From: Candidatus Methylacidithermus pantelleriae
GTDB taxonomy: Bacteria > Verrucomicrobiota > Verrucomicrobiia > Methylacidiphilales > Methylacidiphilaceae
Assembly (NCBI RefSeq): GCF_905250085.1
Contig: NZ_CAJNOB010000070.1
Span: forward strand, 16,869-80,868
Reading direction: 5' to 3'
DNA length: 64,000 nucleotides
In this document: piece after piece, positions 46,100 through 55,954 of the stretch
How the letters are laid out: each line of letters begins with the position of its first letter
How positions within the stretch are numbered: position 1 is the stretch's first letter
Made by a program: the position numbers and the translations under genes
Notes under the pieces: model-generated
What the model was told of the DNA's origin: nothing
Databases searched by the model: none
What the model saw: the letters and a program-made list of their open reading frames with translations, nothing else

Positions 46100-47559
46100 C
46101 GACAATCATTCCCCTACCAGTACCAGAAAAGATCCCCCGGCACGCTGGCCCGACAGTGCTGCCGATGATTCGCATGTGCCGGGGTTATACCTGTAAGGCC
46201 CGGGTGGCGCGGCGTCCCACGTTTTCGGGGACAGAGGCGCGGGAGGCAATCGATTGCCTTCCGACCGCCCATGCGCTGCATGCGCCGCTTTGAGTCTCCC
46301 CCGAACCCCCTCCATAGAAAGGTCCATACATCCCTCGTCCGATTGCTTCCGGGTAAGGCGAAGGTGACATGACTACCTCTGGCATGGATGGGCGTTCGGA
46401 GAGCTGCAATCCTCTCCAGGCGACGGCACGAGGCCGCGCGCTAGTGAAAACTTGCGCTATGACGAAGCGCGTGGTTGACCGCATTGATCACGGAGGTACA
46501 GGCTGGGTTGAGTTCGGTCACCTCGACTCCGATAGAAAAAAGCCGACGTGAGCCATGGCGATCGCCTTGCCGGTAGGCGAAGGAAAAGAGCGAGCGGGCC
46601 CAAACAGGATCCACCGACTCAAGCTCGAGCCTTGCTTCTTCCAAGATCCAATCGTTCGATTACAAGCCCCTTGTCTGATTCGGCATCGTCGGCCCGGGCA
46701 ATCTTTTGGCGCCCACTAGCAAAAACCGCTTTAGCGTGCTCTTCGCTCTTGCCATGGGGATTCTGCAGATCCCTTCGGCTTCCAGAGAAGTTCCCTAGCC
46801 TTAATTGGCGCGCTGCCCATCTGGCTGGCGGAGAGCGCCTAGAGGACCCCCTCCTGGCCATGGGCGAAGCACAGCACGACCTTAAGAGCCAGGTATTGGC
46901 TTAGGCTTCCCCATCCCCCGGGCAGCCGCAGCCGCAGCGGATAGGCTCCGGTCCGTGGATACGTTGGTTTGGCGGACGGGTTGCCAGCGGTTTTTTTCTT
47001 CCGATCCCAGCACAAAGAGCTAGCTCTTCCACTCCGCGTGCCAATCGTTCTTCCAAGCGGCGTGATGCGCATAGTCGTTTTCTTCCAACGAAAACTCTTT
47101 TACGGAAAGAGGCGGAGCGAAGGCAAACAGAGACGCACCCCTTCGGGACTTCTGATGGGCCAAGAGCGCGTCAACTCTAGTCCGCAAGATGGCTAGCCGC
47201 CCCTTTTTCCCGTGCAACACGTTTGATCGCGGCTTCTTTTGCTCGAGCTTGCAGATCACCTTTTCCAATCCCTGGAACCCACCCCTTAGCTTCCTCAATG
47301 AGCTTGGGCTCCGCCGTTTGCTCCTCCAAGCAATCTTTCCTTCGAGCTTGGACCCGGAGCACATGAAACTCTCGGGCGGTGGGGTCAAACCGCGTCAGAA
47401 AGGCTCGCTTAAGTTTTTTCGGAGAAACGCTAGCCTGCATTTGGGCAAAGAGGTTCCGCTGCGCCCGCCCGTAGAGCACCGCATAGGTGTTGAGCAACGT
47501 CCGAGCTTGGGCATCACAGCCAAGCGCTTCTGGTAAGGCACAACAGGAAGTTCGCTCAT
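46100..47559 (-). pseudogene. Decayed IS607-type tnpB (copy 2)
   Basis: Start MSELPVVPYQKRLAV at 47559, then TLLNTYAVLYGRAQRNLFAQ and LKRAFLTRFDPTAREFHVLR. After frameshifts, GKKGRLAILRTRVDALLAHQ and FSLEENDYAHHAAWKNDWHA appear, and near 46600-46450 GVEVTELNPACTSVINAVNH. The same order as copy 1 proves that they are paralogues, but the breaks are at different places, so they decayed independently. Confidence 0.8.
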
Positions 47560-47599
47560 GCGATCGGTTCGAGCGCTTTCTTGGGCGCAATTCAGCGCA

Positions 47600-48119
47600 G
47601 AGCTCTTCCCCTAAAGCCTAGCCCACAGCCAAACGATCATCTCCTACGGGTCGCACACCCTATCGTCGGCCCTCTCATCCAAATGGACCACCAGGATCGA
47701 TCGACTCTCTGTAGCCAATGACGCTTCCGGCTACTTGAAGCCGACACGCATCAGCCGCTTGCGCCACTCGACCAGGATGCCGCGGGCCTTTGGATCACAG
47801 AACTCCCCAACGAGCCCTCCGCGATGGCCCTTCACCCCAGAGCCAACCTTCTTGACGGCCTTGACGATCCGAAACTCTTTCCTTGAGAGCCAACTTGGAG
47901 AACCCAAACCAATTCTCTGTCTTCATCCACCTTTGCATCGGCGCTGGATACCCGCGCGTAGAGGGCCACGCCGTCGAAGCCACTCCGCCCCCCGCATGCA
48001 TGGTTACCGTCCCGGTCAGCAACTATTCTCTGGGAATAGGCAAACACCCCTCCTTCCCTATCCCCCAAGCCGTCTTGCAGCGAAGACCCTGCCGCTTGGC
48101 CCACGCACTCAAACTTCAT
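47600..48119 (-). pseudogene. Decayed IS607-type serine recombinase tnpA (copy 2)
   Basis: The start at 48119 reads MKFE and, after a frame change, WAKRQG-like sequence as in copy 1; further on VALYARVSSADAKVDEDREL carries the catalytic Ser motif of serine recombinases. The nucleotide sequence at the start (around 48020-48119) is clearly similar to 40870-40964. Interrupted by frameshifts. Confidence 0.75.
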
Positions 48120-48439
48120 TCGGATTCGGATGTGCTGCGATGAATAGCGTTATGGGTCTCTATAGTTTTTTAGCTGCTGGCAACCTTCGAAGCTGGGCGA
48201 TCCGTACGTTTGGGCGAACGCCCGCCGATTCCACATAAGCCAGCCTGAGGAGAAGTGTCCTCTCGGGGATGGTTTAAAGGCTCCCGTTTTTTTCCACGGT
48301 ATACCCCCAACGCAAGCCCATGAGTTTAGCCGGGGAAGGAAGCGCCCCCGGTTACGGGTTAATCGATGGATCGATCCTTCTCTCCTACGCCGGATAAAGC
48401 AGACCCTGCCCACCGGCTTTTGCTCACGCCAGAACTCGT

Positions 48440-49640
48440 CCAGCCTTTTGGAGACTACGGTGCACAGTTCCCATCCGGCGAACTTGCTTGCCCGCGAGGC
48501 ATCCGCTCGCAGGAGGGCTAACTTAGTCTTGTTGCAAAAACTCTTCCACGGTGAACCGCGAAGCCGATTGGGCCTTCCGGCGCAAAATACCGGTAGGCTG
48601 GATTTCCCAAGTGGGCGAAGCATCCAAACCCGACACAAGCATGCGGCCTGAATTTGAGGTCGCTCCCGTCTATCCCATTCGACCACTGTCTTGTGAGTTG
48701 TAAGGACGTTAACCAGGTATCGCTACTGACCCTTTCTAGCCGCATTTACCTTCCCTCTGTCATGAGCGCGTATGAGGTCTCTAACGATTGGTCCATCCTA
48801 AGCAAGAGTCTAACTTGCCCCCCTTGCAGGAACGATCAACGGTCCTCGCGGGTACCTGTCGATGGGCCGGACGATGCAAAAGACGTCTGCGACAGGCTTT
48901 GTCGGTTCCGATCTGGGAAGGGAAAATATCGCCACGGAGAGTGACGGCAACCAACGTTGCGGTCGTGCTGCGCAAACCTACCGTCTCCGAAAGCCAGAAG
49001 CTTCGCCAATCGCTCGAGAAGCCACCAGCAGGACAAAAAGGTCCAAAACAATCACCCAAAGGATGAAACTCCTTTTGGGTCGCAAGACCCGATAGCGCAA
49101 AGACATCTATCGTGAGATTTCCCAAAAGCTCGTGCCCAAGGCCAAAGACACGCGGCGCGGCATGGCTCTAGAAGATCTTTAAGGAAATCCGCGAGAACAC
49201 ACGGTTTGGTGGGTAGCCGGCAAAGATGACCCGTTACCTATTCCACCAAGCTTCAGAGCTTCCATCGAGTGCAGAGCCAGGCAAGCCGGCGTAAAACGGA
49301 TAGTGGTCGATCCTTGTAATACGGAAGCCCGAGAATGATGCTCTGCATGCCGCCACATCAGTCAAACCCACCGCCTGTGACAAGCCCGAGTTGCGCTACG
49401 GGCCTATGGCCACACGGACAACCCGCGTGTCAACACCGCCCGGGGCATTCGTTCCCGGCCGAGACAGTTGTCAAGTGCCCAAAGTCTTGCAGCCCCACCG
49501 TGAGTGCCTCGCTCCGCAGAAGAGGGACAAGCTTGTCAATCCCGCCAGGAACGGTTGCCACTTAGTGAGGAAGTTGTCAGCTTTTTGGCAAAATTGCGAA
49601 GTTGCCGATGCACGGGGAGTTTCAAAGCCTAATCCCGAGA
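48440..49640 (+). pseudogene. Decayed tnpB (IS200/IS605 type), plus strand
   Basis: Fragments in order on the plus strand: LAREASARRRANLVLLQKLF and RSRLGLPAQN (about 48490-48590); VSLLTLSSRIYLPSVMSAYE (about 48715-48775); GFVGSDLGRENIATESDGNQ with the first RuvC Asp (about 48895-48955); SQKLVPKAKDTRRGMALEDL with the second RuvC acidic residue (about 49122-49180); and a degenerate zinc-finger CSACRH (about 49345). Several frameshifts and stops. It is a different TnpB lineage from the two IS607 copies and has the opposite orientation. Confidence 0.7.
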
Positions 49641-49921
49641 GATAGCCCAACCGGCAAGCCAGCGCTCTCGATCGTTTCCCAGGAGATTGGATTTTTCCCT
49701 AGCGTCTTTCCCCAAAAGGCTCCTCCGAACCCAAAACCTGAAAGACAAAAAAACTCATGCTCGACTTTTCGAGAGCAGGAACGACGTCCGATTAGAAAGT
49801 GGAACAATGGCGTCTACCTTTTCACCCAGGCGAGGCTGTCTCGAGCTACACAAAAGAAAGATCCATTTTGAATTTCCCCTTGCGGCTCCCTTGTCCCAAA
49901 GGCATATGCATAAAGCTACCC
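49641..49921. other. Region upstream of the P-type ATPase gene
   Basis: About 280 bp. No gene seen; probably the promoter region of the downstream gene. No Mg-sensing leader or riboswitch was recognised. Confidence 0.35.
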
Positions 49922-52564
49922 ATGATTCTATCGAAACCATGGAACCTGCCTACGTACGAAGAAGCGGCGAGTCTTTCCCCTGAAGAGCTCTTCCAACGCC
50001 TCGAGTCGGACGCTCAAGGGTTGAGCTCGCTCGAAGCCGAAAAAAGGCTTTCGCTCTACGGCCCCAACGAGCTTGTATCTGAAAAGCCTCCCGGTTGGGG
50101 ATACCGGCTTTACACAGCTTTTCGCAATCCGTTGGTTATTCTTTTAACCATACTTGCGCTTCTTTCCTTCCTTACGGGGGACCTCCGAGGCGCCGTTGTG
50201 ATGTCCGTTATGGTTGCCTTGGGAGTATCGCTACGCTTCATCCAAGAAACTCGAGCCGACGCGGCCGCTGCGCGGCTCAAAAAAATGATTCATGTAACGG
50301 CGACTGTTCTTCGCGACGGCCAATGGCAAGAGCTTGCGTTGGAAGACATTGTTCCAGGAGACGTGGTGCGACTTTCTGCCGGGGATATGGTCCCTGCTGA
50401 CATCCGCCTGGTGAGCGCCAAAGACCTTTTTTTAATCCAAGCGACTTTGACGGGCGAGTCCATGCCTGTGGAAAAGGCAGACAGTCCCGATCGCCGCCCA
50501 GGGCTCTCGCCTTTGGAGCGTTCCAACCTTTGTTTTCTAGGAACCAGTGTCGAAAGTGGATCGGCCGTCGGTCTGGTCCTTTTTACGGGGCGCCAAACCT
50601 ACCTCGGGAAAGTTGCAAGCAGCCTTGTAGCCGAAGAGCCTCCAACGGCGTTTGATCGGGGTGTCCAGCGCTTCACCTGGCTCATGATCCGCTTCATGCT
50701 GGTGATGGCTCCCCTTGTCTTTCTTATCAATGGACTGTCAAAGCACAACTGGAAGGAGGCATTTTTCTTTGCGATGGCTGTAGCCGTAGGCCTCACCCCT
50801 GAGATGCTTCCCATGATCGTTTCGGTATGCCTCTCCAAGGGTGCACTTGCTATGTCCAGGAAAAAAGTCATTGTTCGTCGCCTTCCTTCGATCCAGAACC
50901 TTGGAGCGATGGACATTCTTTGTACTGACAAAACTGGCACCCTAACTCGTGACCGAGTTATTCTCGAGATTTACTGTGATGTTTTTGGCAACGAATCGGA
51001 GGAAGTTTTGCATGATGCTTTTCTTATCAGTCATTTTCAGACAGGACTCAAAAACGTATTAGATCGAGCGGTGTTAGAACACGCTGAGCTGCATAAGGAG
51101 CTAAATGTTGGCAATTATTCTAAGGTCGATGAGATTCCTTTTGACTTTTCCAGAAAAATGATGTCTGTCGTCGTCGAAAGCGTTGACGGGCAAACTCTTC
51201 TCCTTACCAAAGGAGCCCCGGAAGCTGTTTTTGGGCGTTGTACTCACTTCCAAAGCGATGGAAAGATTTTTCCCATGGAACCCATTTTCGCAGGCGACCT
51301 CCTTGAGGAGGTCCGGAACTTAAGTGAAGACGGGTTCCGCGTCTTGGCAGTGGCCAAAAAGCCCTTAGAGAGACGCCGGCTGGCTTACTCCAAAGATGAT
51401 GAAGAAGCTCTGATTTTGACAGGCTATCTTGCGTTTCTGGATCCACCTAAGGACAGCGCAGAGCGAGCCATCGCTGCCCTCCGTCAGGAGGGTGTTAAGG
51501 TCAAGGTTCTCACCGGCGACAATGATCTTGTTACAAAGAAAGTTTGCGAGGAGGTAGGTCTAACCGCCAAGCGCATCATTTTGGGCAGCGAGCTCGACCG
51601 GATGAGTCCCGAAGAACTCGAGGAAGCCTGTGAGAATGCTGACATCTTCGCGCGGCTTTCCCCCACCCATAAAAAATTAATCGTGGAGGCCCTGCAGAAA
51701 AAAGGCCATGTCGTTGGCTTCCTGGGTGACGGGATCAATGACGCTCCTGCTCTGCGGGTGGCCGATGTGGGGATTTCGGTGGACAATGCGGTGGATATCG
51801 CAAAGGAGTCCGCAGATGTCATCTTATTGGAAAAAGACCTTAACGTGCTCGCAGAGGGAATCTTAGAAGGCAGGAGAGTCTTCGTAAACATTGTAAAATA
51901 TATTCGAATGGGGGCTAGCTCCAATTTTGGTAATATGTTTAGCGTAGTTGGCGCAAGTGCATGGCTTCCGTATCTGCCCATGGCTCCGATCCAGGTTTTG
52001 ACGAACAATCTTTTATACGATTTTTCACAGGTGCCGATCCCTACCGACACTGTGGAACCAGAGCTCGTTGCTCGACCCAGACCCTGGGAGCTCAGTTCCA
52101 TTGCGAAGTTTATTGTCTTGATCGGGCCAATTAGCTCCATCTTCGACTACACTACCTACGCAATCATGTGGTTTTTCTTCCAATGCCGCAATCTCCAGTT
52201 GGTCTCTCCCCCAGAGCTGGCTGCTCGTTTTGCAGGAGCCGTCGACCCAGACGGAACGTATGCGGCGGCTCTCTTTCATACGGGATGGTTTGTCGAGTCA
52301 CTAATGACTCAAACGCTTATCATTCATGTCATACGCACGAGTAAAATTCCTTTCCTGCAATCCCAGGCAAGCTGGCCACTGACTGTCACCACTGCTCTTA
52401 TTATGGCAATCGGAGCTTGGCTTCCTTATTCTAGCTTCGGGTCTGCTCTGGGGTTTGTTCCCCTTCCTCGTTTGTATTGGGCTTTCTTAGCCGCTACGCT
52501 CTTGGCTTATTTGGCTCTCACCCAGTGGGTGAAGCACTGGCTTTCTCGAAAAGGATACCTTTGA
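49922..52564 (+). CDS. mgtA: Magnesium-translocating P-type ATPase (MgtA/MgtB type)
   Basis: P-type ATPase that imports Mg2+ across the inner membrane. The 880-aa product from the ATG at 49922 shows the actuator TLTGESMPVEK, the phosphorylation site CTDKTGTLT (Asp336), KGAPEAVFGRC (nucleotide-binding) and the hinge GDGINDAPALR, with about ten membrane helices. VNIVKYIRMGASSNFGNMFS and LLYDFSQVPIPTD are typical of the P3B Mg2+ group. The start is chosen for its position before PTYEEAASLSPEELFQRL; in-frame upstream sequence to 49799 has no ribosome binding site and is unlikely. Confidence 0.93.
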   Translation: MILSKPWNLPTYEEAASLSPEELFQRLESDAQGLSSLEAEKRLSLYGPNELVSEKPPGWGYRLYTAFRNPLVILLTILALLSFLTGDLRGAVVMSVMVALGVSLRFIQETRADAAAARLKKMIHVTATVLRDGQWQELALEDIVPGDVVRLSAGDMVPADIRLVSAKDLFLIQATLTGESMPVEKADSPDRRPGLSPLERSNLCFLGTSVESGSAVGLVLFTGRQTYLGKVASSLVAEEPPTAFDRGVQRFTWLMIRFMLVMAPLVFLINGLSKHNWKEAFFFAMAVAVGLTPEMLPMIVSVCLSKGALAMSRKKVIVRRLPSIQNLGAMDILCTDKTGTLTRDRVILEIYCDVFGNESEEVLHDAFLISHFQTGLKNVLDRAVLEHAELHKELNVGNYSKVDEIPFDFSRKMMSVVVESVDGQTLLLTKGAPEAVFGRCTHFQSDGKIFPMEPIFAGDLLEEVRNLSEDGFRVLAVAKKPLERRRLAYSKDDEEALILTGYLAFLDPPKDSAERAIAALRQEGVKVKVLTGDNDLVTKKVCEEVGLTAKRIILGSELDRMSPEELEEACENADIFARLSPTHKKLIVEALQKKGHVVGFLGDGINDAPALRVADVGISVDNAVDIAKESADVILLEKDLNVLAEGILEGRRVFVNIVKYIRMGASSNFGNMFSVVGASAWLPYLPMAPIQVLTNNLLYDFSQVPIPTDTVEPELVARPRPWELSSIAKFIVLIGPISSIFDYTTYAIMWFFFQCRNLQLVSPPELAARFAGAVDPDGTYAAALFHTGWFVESLMTQTLIIHVIRTSKIPFLQSQASWPLTVTTALIMAIGAWLPYSSFGSALGFVPLPRLYWAFLAATLLAYLALTQWVKHWLSRKGYL

Positions 52565-52825
52565 TCTGGAGAGTGATAGGTTGGTAGTCCCAAGAGGAAG
52601 CTTTTTTGGGACAGAGACAGACCAGGAAAGCCTTTCCTCCGAGGCTGTCGCGAGGGTCATCCGGTTTTGTGCATGTACGAAAAGGAAAGCACCGGTGGGA
52701 GCAGCCGACTCGCAAGACCACCAGAGGCGGCGGCGAAAGCGGTAATACGGTTTGGCTTTTGAGTTGCAAAAGGAGTTGACGGAAGCACGTAAGTGTACGC
52801 GCACTTTGGGTTGCGGGATTGGCTC

Positions 52826-53644
52826 ATGAACAAAGAAAACCGATACCAGCCGACCAGCATGACCCCCACCCAACACCACCGGCACGGCCTGTGGCCCCGC
52901 GCAGAGACAGTGGAGGATTTGCAACGCAACCTAGCCGCCGTGCGCGAGCGCATCGCTGCTGCTGCTCGGCGAGTCGGGCGCGATCCAAACGAGGTACGGC
53001 TCTTACCTGTCAGTAAGGAAGTGGATGAAGCACGGATCCGAATGGCTTATGAAGCAGGCTGTCGGTTTCTCGCCGAGAACAGACCGCAGGAATTGGCACG
53101 TAAGTATGAAGCCCTACGCGATCTGACTGACCTTAAATGGTCGGTCATCGGTCATTTGCAAACCAATAAAGCCAAGCTCGTGGTGCGTTACGCGGCCGAG
53201 TTCCAGGCGCTGGACAGCTTGCGCGTTGCCGAGGTATTGGACCGGCGCCTTCAGGCAGAAGGCCGGGCACTTGACGTCTACGTCCAGGTGAACACGTCGG
53301 GGGAACCAAGCAAGTACGGTCTGCACCCGGAGGAGGTTGCCACTTTCCTGCGCAAAATGCGGGCATTTTCAAGCTTACGGCTGCGTGGATTAATGACTCT
53401 GGCGGTGTTCTCCACGGACAGTGAGCGCGTGAGACAATGCTTCATCTTGTTACGTACGCTGCGCGACACATTGCGCCAGGAGGTCGACGCGGGCCTGACC
53501 GAGCTGTCGATGGGTATGTCGGGTGACTTCGAAATTGCTATTGAAGAAGGCGCTACTGTTGTACGCGTGGGACAGGCCATTTTCGGATCCCGCAAGACTC
53601 CCGATGCGCGCTACTGGCCTTCGAGCGACCAGCCGCGGCGGTAA
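52826..53644 (+). CDS. yggS: YggS/PROSC family PLP homeostasis protein
   Basis: PLP-binding protein with an alanine-racemase-like barrel; it maintains free PLP and amino acid balance. In the 272-aa product, Lys64 in LLPVSKEVDE is the PLP-binding Lys, and WSVIGHLQTNK, VQVNTSGEPSKYGLHPEE, and LTELSMGMSGDFEIAIEEGATVVRVG match the family. The motif usually written GENxVQE reads AENRPQE here. ATG at 52826 is used; 52859 is possible, and a GTG at 52793 is less so. N-terminal ~25 residues are His/Pro-rich and beyond the usual start. Confidence 0.92.
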   Translation: MNKENRYQPTSMTPTQHHRHGLWPRAETVEDLQRNLAAVRERIAAAARRVGRDPNEVRLLPVSKEVDEARIRMAYEAGCRFLAENRPQELARKYEALRDLTDLKWSVIGHLQTNKAKLVVRYAAEFQALDSLRVAEVLDRRLQAEGRALDVYVQVNTSGEPSKYGLHPEEVATFLRKMRAFSSLRLRGLMTLAVFSTDSERVRQCFILLRTLRDTLRQEVDAGLTELSMGMSGDFEIAIEEGATVVRVGQAIFGSRKTPDARYWPSSDQPRR

Positions 53645-53949
53645 CCTGGTCATGGCGGCTGCTAGCTTAACTTTTTCACGTTTTTGACCTTTGTAGTAAT
53701 AAGTCGAGGATTTATAAAGAGGTGTGTAGCGTCGATATTTGAATAGCTTGTGGATGAACATTCTTTGATGCAAAAGCTATAAATTTTTCAAGCGGTAGGC
53801 ACACATCTCCAAAAGGTGCGTACAGATCGGAACGGAAAGGTGTGCCGAGAGGCGGAAATTCGGGAGTCCTGCCGGGTGGGGAAAAGGTGAAGAAAAGAAA
53901 TTTGCCCAATGGGAGGCGGCTGCCGGTCGAAACGCAAAAGATGGTTCGC
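53645..53949. other. Intergenic region, possible 5' part of transposon remnant
   Basis: About 300 bp. No gene seen. The right part may belong to the decayed IS1634-type element that follows. Confidence 0.35.
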
Positions 53950-55335
53950 ACAAGCTTGAAAGGGTAGAAGCTTGTCCCCGTGGAGCGCTTGCAGGTGGGG
54001 AAGGCTTTAGATGATGGGGCGTTAGGGGTACGGGAAGAGGCGGGGCAAAGGGGGCTAGAGGAAATGCTTGGAGGGGTGAGATCGGTGCAGAAGCGGCGGT
54101 TCATTAAACCGATCGTTTTTGGGGCAGATTTTTTCCCTCTGCGCAGTGTGCGTTGTGCGGAACCGGGAGAAAGTAAGAGGTAGGCTTTTCGGGGAACTAT
54201 GCGGGGTGGAACAAAAGGACTTGGAAGAAGAAAAGCTATACCGGGCGATGGGTCGGTTAAAAAGGGGGGTTGGAGCTGGGTCGAAAACAAGCTCTATCGC
54301 GAGGATTCCCCTACGGGGAACGAGTCTTGTCCTTTATGATTTATGATCTATCCCGTGTGTACTTTGAGGGGGCAGGGCCGGAGGGACTGTCGCGTTACGG
54401 AGACAGCCGGCATCAGCGAGGGGACTGGCGCCAAGTGCTTCTCCTCGATTGGGGCGCATGCTCAAGGAGTTCTGATCCATCGGGAGGTTTCGTGGGGAAA
54501 CCGGGTGGATTGGAAGACTCTTGTGGGGTTGCTCGTGAGACTCCAACGAGAGTTGGGGATCCAAGAAAGGACCTTTGTTATTGATGAAAGAAGGAAAAAG
54601 CCACTGGAACTTCGAAGCGCTCGAAGGACAGAGGGCTTCCGTATGTCACTTGAGCTAAGAGAAACCAAGCTCCAAGAGCGATTCTCAGGGTCTTCTCAAA
54701 AGATTGGCAGCTTTGGCTTACCGACCTGAGTTAACTGATGGAGGTAGAAGGCAATGGCGTCCGATCTGTGATTCCCGGAGGAAAATCGCCTAAGCCTTGA
54801 GCGATCGGGCCCAGCGGGAAAGCCGGGTGGCTTTTGCCAGCGAGGTATCGGCTGAGAGTCCCAAAACAATCGCCAAAAAAGCCGATCCGGTCGCACTGGG
54901 GAACCCGGTTGATAGGGCGCTCTTTAGCCTGCAAGCCCATAAATACGTGGAAGTACGGGGTCAACCCTGAGGGCTGCTTCCAGTGGAAACGTAAAGAGAC
55001 GAGCGGATCCCAGCCGAGGAAGCGATCGATGGCTGCTATCTTCTAAAGAGCCATCTCTCCCCGCCGGAAGCTTTGCCGTGAGAGGCCCTCAATCATTATC
55101 AGCGACTTGCCGACGTTTTTACCGGTCTTTCCGCAGCTCAAAAGCTCCCTGGAAGTCTGCCCCGTGTATCAGTCGCGGGCGGCGACCCGAGTCCTCAATT
55201 CCATGCGGATCTTTTTCCTCGCCTACTGGCTCACCACCCGCCTCCGAGCCCAATGGATTTGCGAAGGCTTTCACGGAAGAAATCCCCCAAACCCCTTCGT
55301 CGTCTTTAAGCCATCCGCGTAGCGCTACTTTTGTC
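53950..55335 (+). pseudogene. Decayed IS1634-type transposase, plus strand
   Basis: Ordered fragments: LFGELCGVEQKDLEEEKLYR and AMGRLKR (about 54190-54265); YDLSRVYFEGAGPEGLSRYG and DSRHQRGDWRQVLL (about 54340-54440), equivalent to YDVSSCYFDGEGPEGLARYG in the copy at 34 kb; VGLLVRLQRELGIQERTFVI (about 54520-54580); then HYQRLADVF and LKSSLEVCPVYQSRAATRVL with SMRIFFLAYWLTTRLRAQW (about 55100-55260). Frame changes and stops occur throughout. It diverges from the copy at 34 kb more than the 12-kb fragment does. Confidence 0.78.
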
Positions 55336-55954
55336 CGAAGGCAAATTTCAGCGCCGAATGCTTTCCGAAATACCCAAAGAAAGGAAACGAGCTACTCCAA
55401 AAACTGGGCCTGCTTCCTCTCTTTTCTAACGGGCCCAAGTGGATCACATAGGCAGGAGGAAACCATTAACTCATTCGGGTACAGTAATTTACCTTTCAAA
55501 CAGTGTCGAAGTTAAGCGAGGCGCTAGATGTAATTTTCTACTGAAAGGCAGGTTTACTATGGGCATTGGTTCGGAGCGACCTTTTGCGTTTCATTACCGT
55601 ACTTCCAATGGAGTGGCGTAACCCCTCCACAAACTCCTCAAAGCACCATCGAAGATCGCGTACCTCTCTGCCGAAGTGAGCAGTAGTGCCGCGAGGTCTG
55701 TAAAAAGCTTGCCAAGCTCTTTGCCTGCTTACAGAGGAAAAGCGCTTAGGCCCAAGCTTATGCCCGAAAGAGAGTCATGGATTTCTCCGAGAGCACAAAG
55801 GTCCTAGAAAACCCACGAGTTCTTCACCGTATGGCCTCCTGCGGGTTGTGCTCCTTGCCTTTAGCTGACGGTGTTATCTGCCGGAAAGAAAAAGAGCTCC
55901 TCAATTAGGTGCAAGGATCTATTGTGTCTCTAGGTCTATTCATCGGTGAAAAAG
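55336..55954. other. Intergenic region, nothing convincing
   Basis: About 620 bp with decayed-looking sequence and no supported gene; the left part may be the remainder of the transposon. It lies downstream of the response-regulator gene. Confidence 0.4.
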
